From Pseudomonadota bacterium (GTDB taxonomy: Bacteria; Pseudomonadota; Gammaproteobacteria; Pseudomonadales; Azotimanducaceae): DNA of 49,007 bases. The position numbers and the translations under genes are program-made. The stretch lies in NCBI GenBank assembly GCA_022571865.1, contig JACZXA010000006.1, positions 1 through 49,007 on the forward strand, read 5' to 3'. Below the pieces are notes generated by a model. It did not search any database and had not been told where the DNA came from. It saw nothing but the letters and a program-made list of their open reading frames with translations. Positions 28,851-35,895 of the stretch are shown in pieces; position 1 is the first letter of the stretch, and the number at the start of each line of letters is the position of its first letter.

Positions 28851-29975
28851 ATGACTGGCACGGTGGTGGTAAGCGGGGTGGGTCTATGGAAGCCCGAATA
28901 CTCCATCAGCAACGACGAGCTGGTGGCGAGCTATAACGCGTTTGCACGACGATTCAACACCGAGAACGCCGCAGCCATCGAAGCTGGCGAACTCACCTTA
29001 AAAGAATCCTCCAGCAGCGAATTCATCGAGAAGGCTTCCGGTATCAAAAGCCGCTACGTATACGAAAAGGAAGGTATTCTCGACATCGACCGGATGCGGC
29101 CCCGCATTCCCCTGCGCGCCGAAGACGAGATTTCCCTGCAGGCGGAGATGGCGCTCAACTCGGCACGTCGAGCGATGACGGCGGCGGGAAAAACGGGCGC
29201 GGATATCGACATGGTCATCGTATCGTGCGCCTACACTCAGCGCGCTTATCCCGCCATCGCCATCGAGGTCCAGAACGCGCTCGGTATCCAGGGGTTTGGC
29301 TTCGACATGCTGGTTGCGTGTTCCGCCGCCACCTTTGCTCTGCAACGCGCGCACGACGCCATCGCCGCCGGTTCCGCGCGCTGCGCGCTGGTGATCAATC
29401 CGGAGCTGACCACGCCACAGATGAATTTTCACGATCGCGACAGTCACTTCATATTCGGTGATGTCAGCACCGCCGTGGTGCTCGAATCCGCGGAAACGTG
29501 CACGGTTGATAACAGTTATGACATTCTAGGAACGAAAGCCATCACCGTATTTTCGAATAACATCCGCTCGAATTTCGGTTATGTCTCTTTTGCCGAGGAT
29601 ACCGAAGCCTTCGGAATCGATAATCTGTTTCACCAGAACGGACGTAAGGTATTCAAGGATGTCTGCCCGATGGCGACCGAACATTTACAACTGCAGATCG
29701 CCGCGGTTGGAATCGAAGTAGCAGACGTGAAACGCTGGTGGCTCCACCAGGCCAACATCAATATGAACCACCTCATCGCCAGACGTCTGCTCGGCCATGA
29801 TGCGACCCAGGACGAGGCGCCCATAGTGCTGGATACCTTCGCCAACACCGCGTCCGCGGGATCTATCATCGCTTTCAGTCTTTATCAGGACGACTTCGAG
29901 ACGGGCGACGTGGGCGTGATCTGCTCATTCGGCGCAGGTTATTCGATCGGTAGCCTGGTGTTGCGCCGGCGGTAG
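28851..29975 (+). CDS. 3-oxoacyl-ACP synthase III-like (KAS III) enzyme
   Basis: 374 residues. It has a thiolase fold with a Cys-His-Asn triad: Cys in MLVACSAATFAL, His in WWLHQANINMN, Asn in FANTASAGS. It is longer than FabH (about 320) because of an N-terminal insertion (about 22-70, NAFARRFNTENAAAIEAGEL), a pattern of a separate KAS III group found in gammaproteobacteria. It would condense an acyl-CoA with malonyl-ACP, but the substrate is unknown. ATG at 28851 is supported by AAGGAG seven bases upstream; the GTG at 28818 abutting the folE2 stop is less likely. It is probably co-transcribed with folE2. Confidence 0.88.
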   Translation: MTGTVVVSGVGLWKPEYSISNDELVASYNAFARRFNTENAAAIEAGELTLKESSSSEFIEKASGIKSRYVYEKEGILDIDRMRPRIPLRAEDEISLQAEMALNSARRAMTAAGKTGADIDMVIVSCAYTQRAYPAIAIEVQNALGIQGFGFDMLVACSAATFALQRAHDAIAAGSARCALVINPELTTPQMNFHDRDSHFIFGDVSTAVVLESAETCTVDNSYDILGTKAITVFSNNIRSNFGYVSFAEDTEAFGIDNLFHQNGRKVFKDVCPMATEHLQLQIAAVGIEVADVKRWWLHQANINMNHLIARRLLGHDATQDEAPIVLDTFANTASAGSIIAFSLYQDDFETGDVGVICSFGAGYSIGSLVLRRR

Positions 29976-29976
29976 G

Positions 29977-30157
29977 TAGCCTGGATTATTCATGAACAAG
30001 CTACTGTGGTCGCCGATAGCAGCGAAAACACAGGGCGTGCTCCCTCCGGGTGCTCGACGTGCTAACAAGCACGCCTCCGCGCCCTACGGTCCGCGCACCC
30101 TGTGTTTTTACTACTCTCGACAACCTCGCTACGCTTCTTCATGAATAGTCCAGGCTA
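29977..30157. mobile_element. 181-bp MITE-like element with 20-bp terminal inverted repeats
   Basis: The ends 29977-29996 and 30138-30157 are inverted repeats with 19 of 20 bases matching. The left end begins TAGCCTGGATTATTC. Nested inside, the AAAACACAGGG at about 30025-30035 pairs with the complementary CCCTGTGTTTT at about 30100-30111, so the whole unit is palindromic. It has no coding capacity and starts two bases after the KAS III stop codon, ending 18 bp before the CDF gene start. Because of its strong structure it may act as a terminator or separate the two transcripts. Confidence 0.75.
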
Positions 30158-30175
30158 GTACCCGAATAATCAGCC

Positions 30176-31120
30176 GTGGCAGGTTCGTCAAAAAAAGCGA
30201 TCTATGCAGCCTTGGTAGGCAACACCCTCATTGCGGTGACAAAATTCCTTGCCGCGGGGGTGAGCGGAAGTTCCGCCATGTTCTCCGAGGCCGTTCACTC
30301 GCTCGTGGATACGGGTAATCAGATACTTTTGCTTTACGGCTTGAAGATGGCCGATCGTCCGCCGGATGAGCAGTTCCCGTTCGGCCACGGCAAGGAAATC
30401 TATTTCTGGAGTTTTGTCGTCGCTATTCTGATTTTTGCTCTTGGGTCGGGCGTGTCCCTCTACCTGGGCTGGCAGCATCTCGGCCATCCGGACCCCATCA
30501 GCAATATCGGTTTGAACTACGCGGTGTTGGGAATCGCGATGGTGTTCGAGGGGGGAGCCTTGTGGATCGCCGTACGTGAATTCGGTCGCCACAAGGGGAG
30601 CCTCGGCTTTTTCGAAGCCGTGCGGCAGGGTAAAGACCCAACCATTTTTGTGGTGGTGTTCGAAGACACCGCAGCGATGTTGGGTTTGCTCGTTGCCATG
30701 GTCGGTTTGGGTTTGTATCAGCTAACCGGCAATCCGCTGTTCGATGGTGGCGCGTCGATGCTCATCGGCGTCATCCTCGGCATTACCGCGGCCTGGCTCG
30801 CCTATGAGAGCAAAAGCCTGTTGATCGGTGAGAGCGCGGTACCGGAGACGGTCGCCGCCATCAGAGGGGTGTTGGAAGCAGATGATCGAATCGTGTCCAT
30901 CAACGAGACGGCCACCCTGCATATGGGACCCGCGTACATCATTGTCACCATCAGTGTCGATTTCGTCGACGGTATTGATTCTTCGGAACTCGAAAGTGCT
31001 GTTACCGAGATCAGCAATGCCGTGAAGCGGTTGGACCCGGCGATTCAACGGGTGTTCATCGAAGCCGAACGCAGCGCGGATCACCATCGAGACTCTGGCG
31101 ACGTCTCTACCTCCCAATAA
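30176..31120 (+). CDS. cation diffusion facilitator (CDF) transporter
   Basis: 314 residues, with about six membrane segments and a soluble C-terminal domain (about 215-300). Segment 2 carries the metal-site motif SEAVHSLVDTGNQ, as usual. Segment 5 reads VVFEDTAAMLGLLVA, with Glu-Asp where classical CDF zinc transporters have His-x-x-x-Asp; this resembles the ZnT9-like branch. It would export a divalent cation (Zn, Mn, Fe or Co) by proton exchange. Start GTG at 30176 lacks a good Shine-Dalgarno. The upstream MITE-like element lies in the position where its promoter would be expected. Confidence 0.88.
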   Translation: MAGSSKKAIYAALVGNTLIAVTKFLAAGVSGSSAMFSEAVHSLVDTGNQILLLYGLKMADRPPDEQFPFGHGKEIYFWSFVVAILIFALGSGVSLYLGWQHLGHPDPISNIGLNYAVLGIAMVFEGGALWIAVREFGRHKGSLGFFEAVRQGKDPTIFVVVFEDTAAMLGLLVAMVGLGLYQLTGNPLFDGGASMLIGVILGITAAWLAYESKSLLIGESAVPETVAAIRGVLEADDRIVSINETATLHMGPAYIIVTISVDFVDGIDSSELESAVTEISNAVKRLDPAIQRVFIEAERSADHHRDSGDVSTSQ

Positions 31121-31121
31121 C

Positions 31122-31700
31122 ATGACACACGACATTACGATGGTCGGTTCCGGCATGGGTGGGATGTTCAGGGCTTGCGTTGGCGCATAAAGGCCATCGT
31201 GTCACCGTTTTCGAGCGGGACTCGGTGCCACCCGTTGGGGATGCTGACGGTTTGATGGGTAATTTGGTTCAGGATCACCATCCGGAACTCCGCTACTATT
31301 CTCAGAGCGTACCGAAGATGCGCTGCGTCCTATCTACGATGCGAGTCTGCGTGAAGACCGTAACGGGATAAGACGCGCCAAAGCCGCCATGGAGGGTGTC
31401 GTATTGAATACGCCGGATTCGCTGACGAAGTGGTTCCGGCTGGCTTTCGGTGATGCGATAAGTGCGGCCAGCAGGGAACAGATGCATGTCCTGCGGGGTG
31501 TCATGCGAACCTTCCAGCTGATGGAAAAACCCGGTGAATCCCTTCAAGACAGGCGTGTGAAAGCGACAATTTTTCGGTATTTGGTTCGAGGCCGGAAACG
31601 TAATGCTGCTGCTCGGCTCCAACCCGGACCGAGCTGGGTGGAAATGATTGATAAGTTGGGACCGATGGAGCCTGTAAGTCACGAGCGGATAGGCCCTTGA
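31122..31700 (+). pseudogene. degraded FAD-dependent oxidoreductase/monooxygenase gene
   Basis: Three fragments in two frames read as one broken flavoprotein. ATG at 31122 gives THDITMVGSGMGG, the start of a Rossmann FAD site, and then stops at about 31190. The next frame continues the fold from about 31165 with SGLALAHKGHRVTVFERD. From about 31294 the first frame resumes with LLFSERTEDALRPIYDASLREDRNGI and runs to TGA at 31700. The total (about 190 codons) is less than half of a normal family member, so internal deletions occurred too. It begins one base after the CDF stop. Its final TGA is part of the promoter of the next cassette. Substrate unknown. Confidence 0.8.
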
Positions 31701-31727
31701 CTCTGTAGTAACTACAGGTAATAAGGT
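31697..31727 (+). promoter_or_regulatory. MerR-family-type metal-responsive promoter
   Basis: TTGACT (-35, 31697-31702) and TAAGGT (-10, 31722-31727) are separated by 19 bp. The spacer contains the perfect dyad CTGTAG-TAA-CTACAG (31703-31717). An elongated 19-bp spacer with a central dyad is the hallmark of promoters controlled by MerR, ZntR, CadR or PbrR. The hexamers equal those of merT promoters as I recall them, and the dyad is close to PbrR/CadR-type operators. The expected start is near 31734. No merR-like gene is in the window, so the regulator would act from elsewhere. Confidence 0.85.
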
Positions 31728-31778
31728 AAAGACAGGGTTGGAATCAATTCACGGAATTTCCCGCGACGATGGTGTCCA

Positions 31779-32126
31779 ATGGAGTGCATGAAGCAACGAA
31801 GCAAAAGTAGCAAGGCGCTGGCGCAGCTCGCTGTGATCGTTTTCTGTTTGAATGCGACCTATGGTATTTGCTGTTTTGCGTTACCTACGGCGGATGCGAT
31901 GAATACCGCGGGGATGGAAATGCCCTGTCATCAAACCGATGGCGAAAGCGGCGCATCGTCCACTTCGGATGACTGTTGCTTGATGTGTATGCCGATGATG
32001 GCATCGATCGATATCAGAACCAGCAACGTATCCGCGGAGGTTACTCCTGCCGTCAGGGTGTCACCCGCAGTTACCGTAGGCGGTATTGACCCGCCTTTCA
32101 GGCCACCGACCTCTCGTCTTTCGTAA
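31779..32126 (+). CDS. secreted Cys/Met/His-rich small protein, first gene of metal cassette
   Basis: 115 residues. An N-terminal hydrophobic segment (about 15-32, LAQLAVIVFCLNATYGICC) looks like a signal or anchor. Then comes a metal-ligand-rich stretch GMEMPCHQ...DCCLMCMPMMA (about 45-75). Eight cysteines are present in all. The rest (about 85-115) is proline-rich. The layout recalls the Cys-rich small copper/metal proteins (DUF2946 or CopL type), but I cannot assign a family. It is the first gene after the MerR-type promoter. ATG at 31779 is used; ATG at 31788 is equally possible, since neither has a strong ribosome-binding site. Confidence 0.7.
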   Translation: MECMKQRSKSSKALAQLAVIVFCLNATYGICCFALPTADAMNTAGMEMPCHQTDGESGASSTSDDCCLMCMPMMASIDIRTSNVSAEVTPAVRVSPAVTVGGIDPPFRPPTSRLS

Positions 32127-32133
32127 GTTCCTC

Positions 32134-32155
32134 ATGTCCGTTTTTTGGCGGACAT
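32134..32155 (+). other. hairpin between first two cassette genes
   Basis: ATGTCCG (32134-32140) pairs perfectly with CGGACAT (32149-32155) around the 8-nt loop TTTTTTGG. No T-run follows, so it is not a standard terminator. It may protect or separate the downstream mRNA. Confidence 0.5.
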
Positions 32156-32180
32156 AGTCCACAAACAAACGAAAGGTGAA

Positions 32181-32519
32181 ATGATGTTTAACAGAATTAA
32201 TGTATTGGCGCTGCTTATAGCGCTTATCGCAACGCCTGCATTGGCACAAGACTATGTCATCAAGGTGAACGGCATCGTCTGTGAGTTTTGCTCGCTCGGC
32301 GTGACCAAAAAAATCTCCAAGCTGCCATTCATTGACCACAGCCGATACAACAAAGGTGTCAGGGTCGAGATCGAAGACCAGATGGTAACCATTGCTGTAA
32401 AAGAAGAAGCCGAACTCGACAAAAATGCCCTCTTCGGTGCTATTGAATCAGGTGGCTACAACCCGGTCGATATCTGGCTGCTGACACCTGAGGGCGAACG
32501 CGTCGACTACCAGCCGTGA
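32181..32519 (+). CDS. MerP-like periplasmic heavy-metal-binding protein
   Basis: 112 residues. The signal peptide is about 1-22 (VLALLIALIATPALA, cleavage before QD). The HMA domain carries the metal motif GIVCEFC (Cys34 and Cys37), replacing the usual GMTCxxC, and continues with VTKKISKLP. The protein is longer than MerP (91) by about 20 residues, at the C-terminus (DIWLLTPEGERVDYQP). It would bind a soft metal ion in the periplasm and pass it to the MerT-like partner. ATG at 32181 is preceded by GAAAGGTGA. The next gene overlaps its stop by four bases. Confidence 0.85.
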   Translation: MMFNRINVLALLIALIATPALAQDYVIKVNGIVCEFCSLGVTKKISKLPFIDHSRYNKGVRVEIEDQMVTIAVKEEAELDKNALFGAIESGGYNPVDIWLLTPEGERVDYQP

Positions 32520-33172
32520 GGTGCCTTCGGCTCGCACTCATGCTCTTGGTGAGTAGCTCGGTGTATGCCCATCAACCTGTGATGGATATGGCGCCTCGCT
32601 GGTCGGAAGGTTATGGCTTTCAGACCCGGATCGAGCAGTTCGACTCTAAAACCACCACCTGGGTGGAAGGCGTTTATACATTCAAACCTTCGGTACGCTT
32701 GACCTTCAAGCTACCTCATACCGACGGAGAAATGGGTAATCTGATCCTGGGCGTGCCACTCAAGAAATACGTGAACGAAGGGCCCAAGACATCCAATTGG
32801 GGGATCACGCCGTCGGTAAAACTGCCAACGGGTACTGGTAATGAGGGGGATTGGGATCTGGGTTTGAGTGTTTCCTATAGTGCGGAGACGCCATCCTTTT
32901 ACCAGTTCTATGACCTTTATGCCTGGGATGATCGTGTTGGCCTGGATGTCAACGTGGGTTTTGCTTTCCCGGGAAAAGGCAGCGGGTTGTTTGCACTCTG
33001 GGATGTTTCGGTGTTGAGCTCGAACCAGGGCGATCGGATTCAGACCGGTCCCGTTTTCGTGTATTTCAAAAAGAACCTCATGTTCCGCGCCGAACACAAA
33101 ACCCTCGTCTATGAACGTGACAGCGACTGGTCGGGCAGTTATTTCAGCGTTGCCGTCGGCTTGGTTTATTAG
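32516..33172 (+). CDS. predicted outer-membrane beta-barrel protein of the metal cassette
   Basis: 218 residues. A signal peptide spans about residues 1-18 (LRLALMLLVSSSVYA, then HQPVMDM). The mature part is made of alternating strand patterns rich in aromatic residues and glycine (for example GYGFQTRIEQF, WDLGLSVSYS, VGLDVNVGFAF) and ends in a C-terminal tyrosine (YFSVAVGLVY), as outer-membrane barrels do. No known family was recognised with confidence. The GTG start overlaps the MerP-like stop (GTGA), so it is translated with it. A metal-linked role is inferred only from the operon. Confidence 0.65.
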   Translation: MRCLRLALMLLVSSSVYAHQPVMDMAPRWSEGYGFQTRIEQFDSKTTTWVEGVYTFKPSVRLTFKLPHTDGEMGNLILGVPLKKYVNEGPKTSNWGITPSVKLPTGTGNEGDWDLGLSVSYSAETPSFYQFYDLYAWDDRVGLDVNVGFAFPGKGSGLFALWDVSVLSSNQGDRIQTGPVFVYFKKNLMFRAEHKTLVYERDSDWSGSYFSVAVGLVY

Positions 33173-33181
33173 GAAATAGCG

Positions 33182-33550
33182 ATGGAAAAACCACAGACTT
33201 GGAGCTGGGTGTTGCTGTTCACGACATCGGGCACACTGATTTGCTGCGCGATTCCAATCACGCTGGTCAGCATTGGACTCGGGGCCGTTGTCGCATCCAT
33301 GGCATCGGCCGCACCCTGGATCGTGACGTTGAGCCTGTACAAAGGGTGGATGTTTACGATCTCAGGGGCATTGATTGCGTTGTCCGCCTGGGCTGTATAT
33401 CGCCCGGGTCGTTCCTGCCCGGCCGATCGGGAGCTTGCGGCTGCCTGTGCACGCGCGGATGTCTGGAACCGGCGTTTTATCCGGGTATCCGCGGGTTTGT
33501 GGGGGATTGGTTTTTTTTCCGCCTTTGCGCTCCCGTACCTCAGTTATTAG
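33182..33550 (+). CDS. MerT-like inner-membrane metal transport protein
   Basis: 122 residues with three likely membrane segments (about 10-36, 48-72 and 98-118). Segment 1 has the vicinal cysteine pair Cys21-Cys22 (GTLICCAIPITLVSIGLG), where MerT has Cys24-Cys25. A second pair, Cys79 and Cys89, lies in the loop after YRPGR, matching MerT's Cys76/Cys82 loop. The ALPY ending resembles the MerT FPY ending. MerT moves mercuric ions from MerP to the cytoplasm. ATG follows AGGAAATAGCG. The gene ends the cassette, and no mercuric reductase follows. Confidence 0.75.
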   Translation: MEKPQTWSWVLLFTTSGTLICCAIPITLVSIGLGAVVASMASAAPWIVTLSLYKGWMFTISGALIALSAWAVYRPGRSCPADRELAAACARADVWNRRFIRVSAGLWGIGFFSAFALPYLSY

Positions 33551-33627
33551 CACGGTGGACCTTCCTGTGGTTAAGTATTGCGAGTGTGGTTCAGACCGTT
33601 AGCGGAGTACGTACAGAGTTTGGGATC

Positions 33628-33714
33628 TGGTGCCGAGGAGAGGACTTGAACCTCCACGGGGTTGCCCCCACTAGCACCTGAAGCTAGCGTGTCTACCAAT
33701 TTCACCACCTCGGC
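33628..33714 (-). tRNA. tRNA-Leu (CAG)
   Basis: 87 nt including an encoded 3' CCA. The acceptor stem GCCGAGG pairs with CCTCGGC. The D-loop, long class II variable arm, and TTCAAGT T-loop are intact. The anticodon stem-loop CTAGC-TTCAGGT-GCTAG places CAG at positions 34-36. The 3' end faces the 27.5-33.6 kb accessory region. In the Pseudomonas order a tRNA-Leu also lies next to rnr. Confidence 0.95.
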
Positions 33715-33730
33715 ATGAAGCGGGCGCGCA

Positions 33731-33760
33731 AATTTACTGAAGAGCCGTAGTAGTTGTCAA
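33731..33760 (-). promoter_or_regulatory. promoter of tRNA-Leu, stringent-type discriminator
   Basis: On the minus strand, a perfect -35 TTGACA (33755-33760) and TAAATT (33731-33736) are 18 bp apart. A GC-rich run GCGCGCCCGC follows the -10, which fits stable-RNA promoters under stringent control. The -35 lies 4 bp before the rnr ATG on the opposite strand. Confidence 0.75.
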
Positions 33761-33764
33761 TCAG

Positions 33765-35885
33765 ATGGTCCGTAAATCCAAACCACATAACACTTCCGGC
33801 AGGGTAACTGCGGGTGAGTTGCTCAACGTCCTCAAAAGAAGCCGGGAGCCCATGGGTTGGCATGAGCTTGTGGCGCGTTTTGCCGGAAAGGGACCCAAAC
33901 AGGGTCTACGTTTGTTGCTCAAAGGTCTGCAACGCACCGGCGAGATCCGCCAGGACCGCCGGGGTTTGTATCATCTGACAACGGATTCAGGGGGCGAGGT
34001 AGACATACTCGCTGGGTCGGCCAGGCAGTTGACGTTCCGTGGGGTATCGGTCGAACGGGGACGTCGTTTCCGGCTGCGTCCCGGTGACAAGGTTGCAGCC
34101 CGAATCCAGGGGGACAATGCCCGTGTGCTCACCGTGCTCGAGTATTCACCCACCCCGTTGGTAGGTGAACTTCGCCATCACGGTCATTACCCCTACGTAG
34201 AATCACTGAGCCCCGACTACAAGGGACGTATTTCTCTCATTGAAACCCCGTTGAACGGGCGAGATGGGGACACGGTTCTTGTCACCGTCGTCGGCGAGGA
34301 CAAGCACGGTCTCACTGGATTTGTCAGCGAGATCGTTTCAACCGCAAGGGGTGCGGCGCACGCTGCTGAAACCCTCCTCGCCAGTTACCGGGTGCCCATC
34401 GTGTGGCCTGACGGAGTAACCCACGCAGCCGCGCGGCTGCCGAAGCATGTACAGGCCACACGATATCCCGACCGCCGCCGGCTGGAGGAACTTCCGTTGG
34501 TCACTATCGACGGCGAGACAGCGCGGGATTTTGACGATGCGGTATTTGCCGAGAAAAGGGGGCGCGGTTGGCGTCTGGTCGTGGCGATTGCGGACGTCGC
34601 CCACTACGTGAAGCCGAACGGCGCGCTCGACCTCGAAGCCTGGGAGCGGGGGAATTCCGTTTACCTGCCGGATCGAGTCGTGCCAATGCTGCCAGAAGCG
34701 TTATCCAACCATCTGTGTTCGCTGCGTCCGCACGAAGCGCGCCTGGCGATGGTGTGCGACATGCGGGTTTCAGCATCGGGTAAGGTGACTCGCTTCGAAT
34801 TCTACGAGGCGGTCATTCGCTCCTGGGAGCGGCTGACTTACACCCGCGTCAACGAGTTTCTCACCACGGGCCGCCTCGATGTGGATGTGGCCGTACATCG
34901 TTCACTCACCGAACTGCATGAGTTGTACAAAACATTCACCCGGGCGCGGGATGAACGGGGTGGACTCGACTTCGACACCCACGAGGCGGTGCTCGAACTC
35001 GCCGACGATGAGGTTGTGGCCATTCACCCGGTGACGCGCAACGATGCTCATCGGCTGATTGAAGAAGCGATGATTGCCGCCAACGTGTGTGCGGCCCGGT
35101 TGCTGGAAAAAGCCGACGCGCAGGGCCTGTACCGGGTGCATGAGCCACCCCGCGGCGAAAAGCGTGAGCAACTGCGCCAGGCTTTTGCGTATGCGGGGGT
35201 GCGCATTTCCCGGGGCGAGCTGACGCCTGTGATCATCCGGGAGGCCCTGGCGGCTCTGGGCGAAAGACCGGATGCCTGGATCTTCGAGATGCTGGTGCTG
35301 CGTTCGATGAATCAGGCGTTGTATACCCCGGTCAACAAGGGCCACTTTGGGCTTGCGTTGTCAACTTACATGCATTTCACCTCGCCGATCAGACGTTATG
35401 CCGATCTCGTCGTTCATCGAGCGATCAAACACGTCATACGAAGCGAACCCACGTCGATGAGTGACGATTGGCTTATCGCTACGGGTGAACAGATTTCCAT
35501 GACCGAGCGGCGGGCCGACGAGGTTGGCTGGGGGGTCGACGGGTGGCTCAAGTGTGAATACATTGCCTCGAGGGTGGGTCAAAACTTCGCAGGTGTGGTG
35601 GTGAGCGTGACTGAATTTGGTCTTTTTATTGAGTTGTCCGGATTTTACGTTCAAGGCCTGGTGCATATATCGGAACTCGGGACCGATTATTTTCAGTATC
35701 GACCTCAGGCAATGAGTCTCGTTGGTGAACGTTCTGGCCGCAGCTTCTCGATGGGAGACGAATTGCAGGTAAAATTGATCGACGTGCAACCTTCCCTCGG
35801 CCGCGTCAATCTCGAACTCCTCCGTTCTGGAAGCGACAAACCGAAGCGGCGTGGTTCCCGCCTGGCCAGGCGCCGCAATCGATGA
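33765..35885 (+). CDS. rnr: ribonuclease R
   Basis: 706 residues. RNase R is a processive 3'-5' exonuclease able to degrade structured RNA. An N-terminal winged-helix part (about 15-75), cold-shock domains (about 85-240), the RNB catalytic domain (about 245-570) with IDGETARDFDDAVFAE and HFTSPIRRYADLVVHR, and an S1 domain (about 580-685) are seen. It is about 100 residues shorter than E. coli RNase R (813), with a short basic tail (KPKRRGSRLARRRNR). Its start is divergent from tRNA-Leu. rlmB follows 10 bp after. Confidence 0.95.
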   Translation: MVRKSKPHNTSGRVTAGELLNVLKRSREPMGWHELVARFAGKGPKQGLRLLLKGLQRTGEIRQDRRGLYHLTTDSGGEVDILAGSARQLTFRGVSVERGRRFRLRPGDKVAARIQGDNARVLTVLEYSPTPLVGELRHHGHYPYVESLSPDYKGRISLIETPLNGRDGDTVLVTVVGEDKHGLTGFVSEIVSTARGAAHAAETLLASYRVPIVWPDGVTHAAARLPKHVQATRYPDRRRLEELPLVTIDGETARDFDDAVFAEKRGRGWRLVVAIADVAHYVKPNGALDLEAWERGNSVYLPDRVVPMLPEALSNHLCSLRPHEARLAMVCDMRVSASGKVTRFEFYEAVIRSWERLTYTRVNEFLTTGRLDVDVAVHRSLTELHELYKTFTRARDERGGLDFDTHEAVLELADDEVVAIHPVTRNDAHRLIEEAMIAANVCAARLLEKADAQGLYRVHEPPRGEKREQLRQAFAYAGVRISRGELTPVIIREALAALGERPDAWIFEMLVLRSMNQALYTPVNKGHFGLALSTYMHFTSPIRRYADLVVHRAIKHVIRSEPTSMSDDWLIATGEQISMTERRADEVGWGVDGWLKCEYIASRVGQNFAGVVVSVTEFGLFIELSGFYVQGLVHISELGTDYFQYRPQAMSLVGERSGRSFSMGDELQVKLIDVQPSLGRVNLELLRSGSDKPKRRGSRLARRRNR

Positions 35886-35895
35886 TCATCACAAA

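Noticed and set aside
31389-31700. A 103-residue hypothetical gene
   Set aside because: Its similarity continues upstream in the same frame before the ATG and connects to the FAD-binding fragment, so it is part of a pseudogene.
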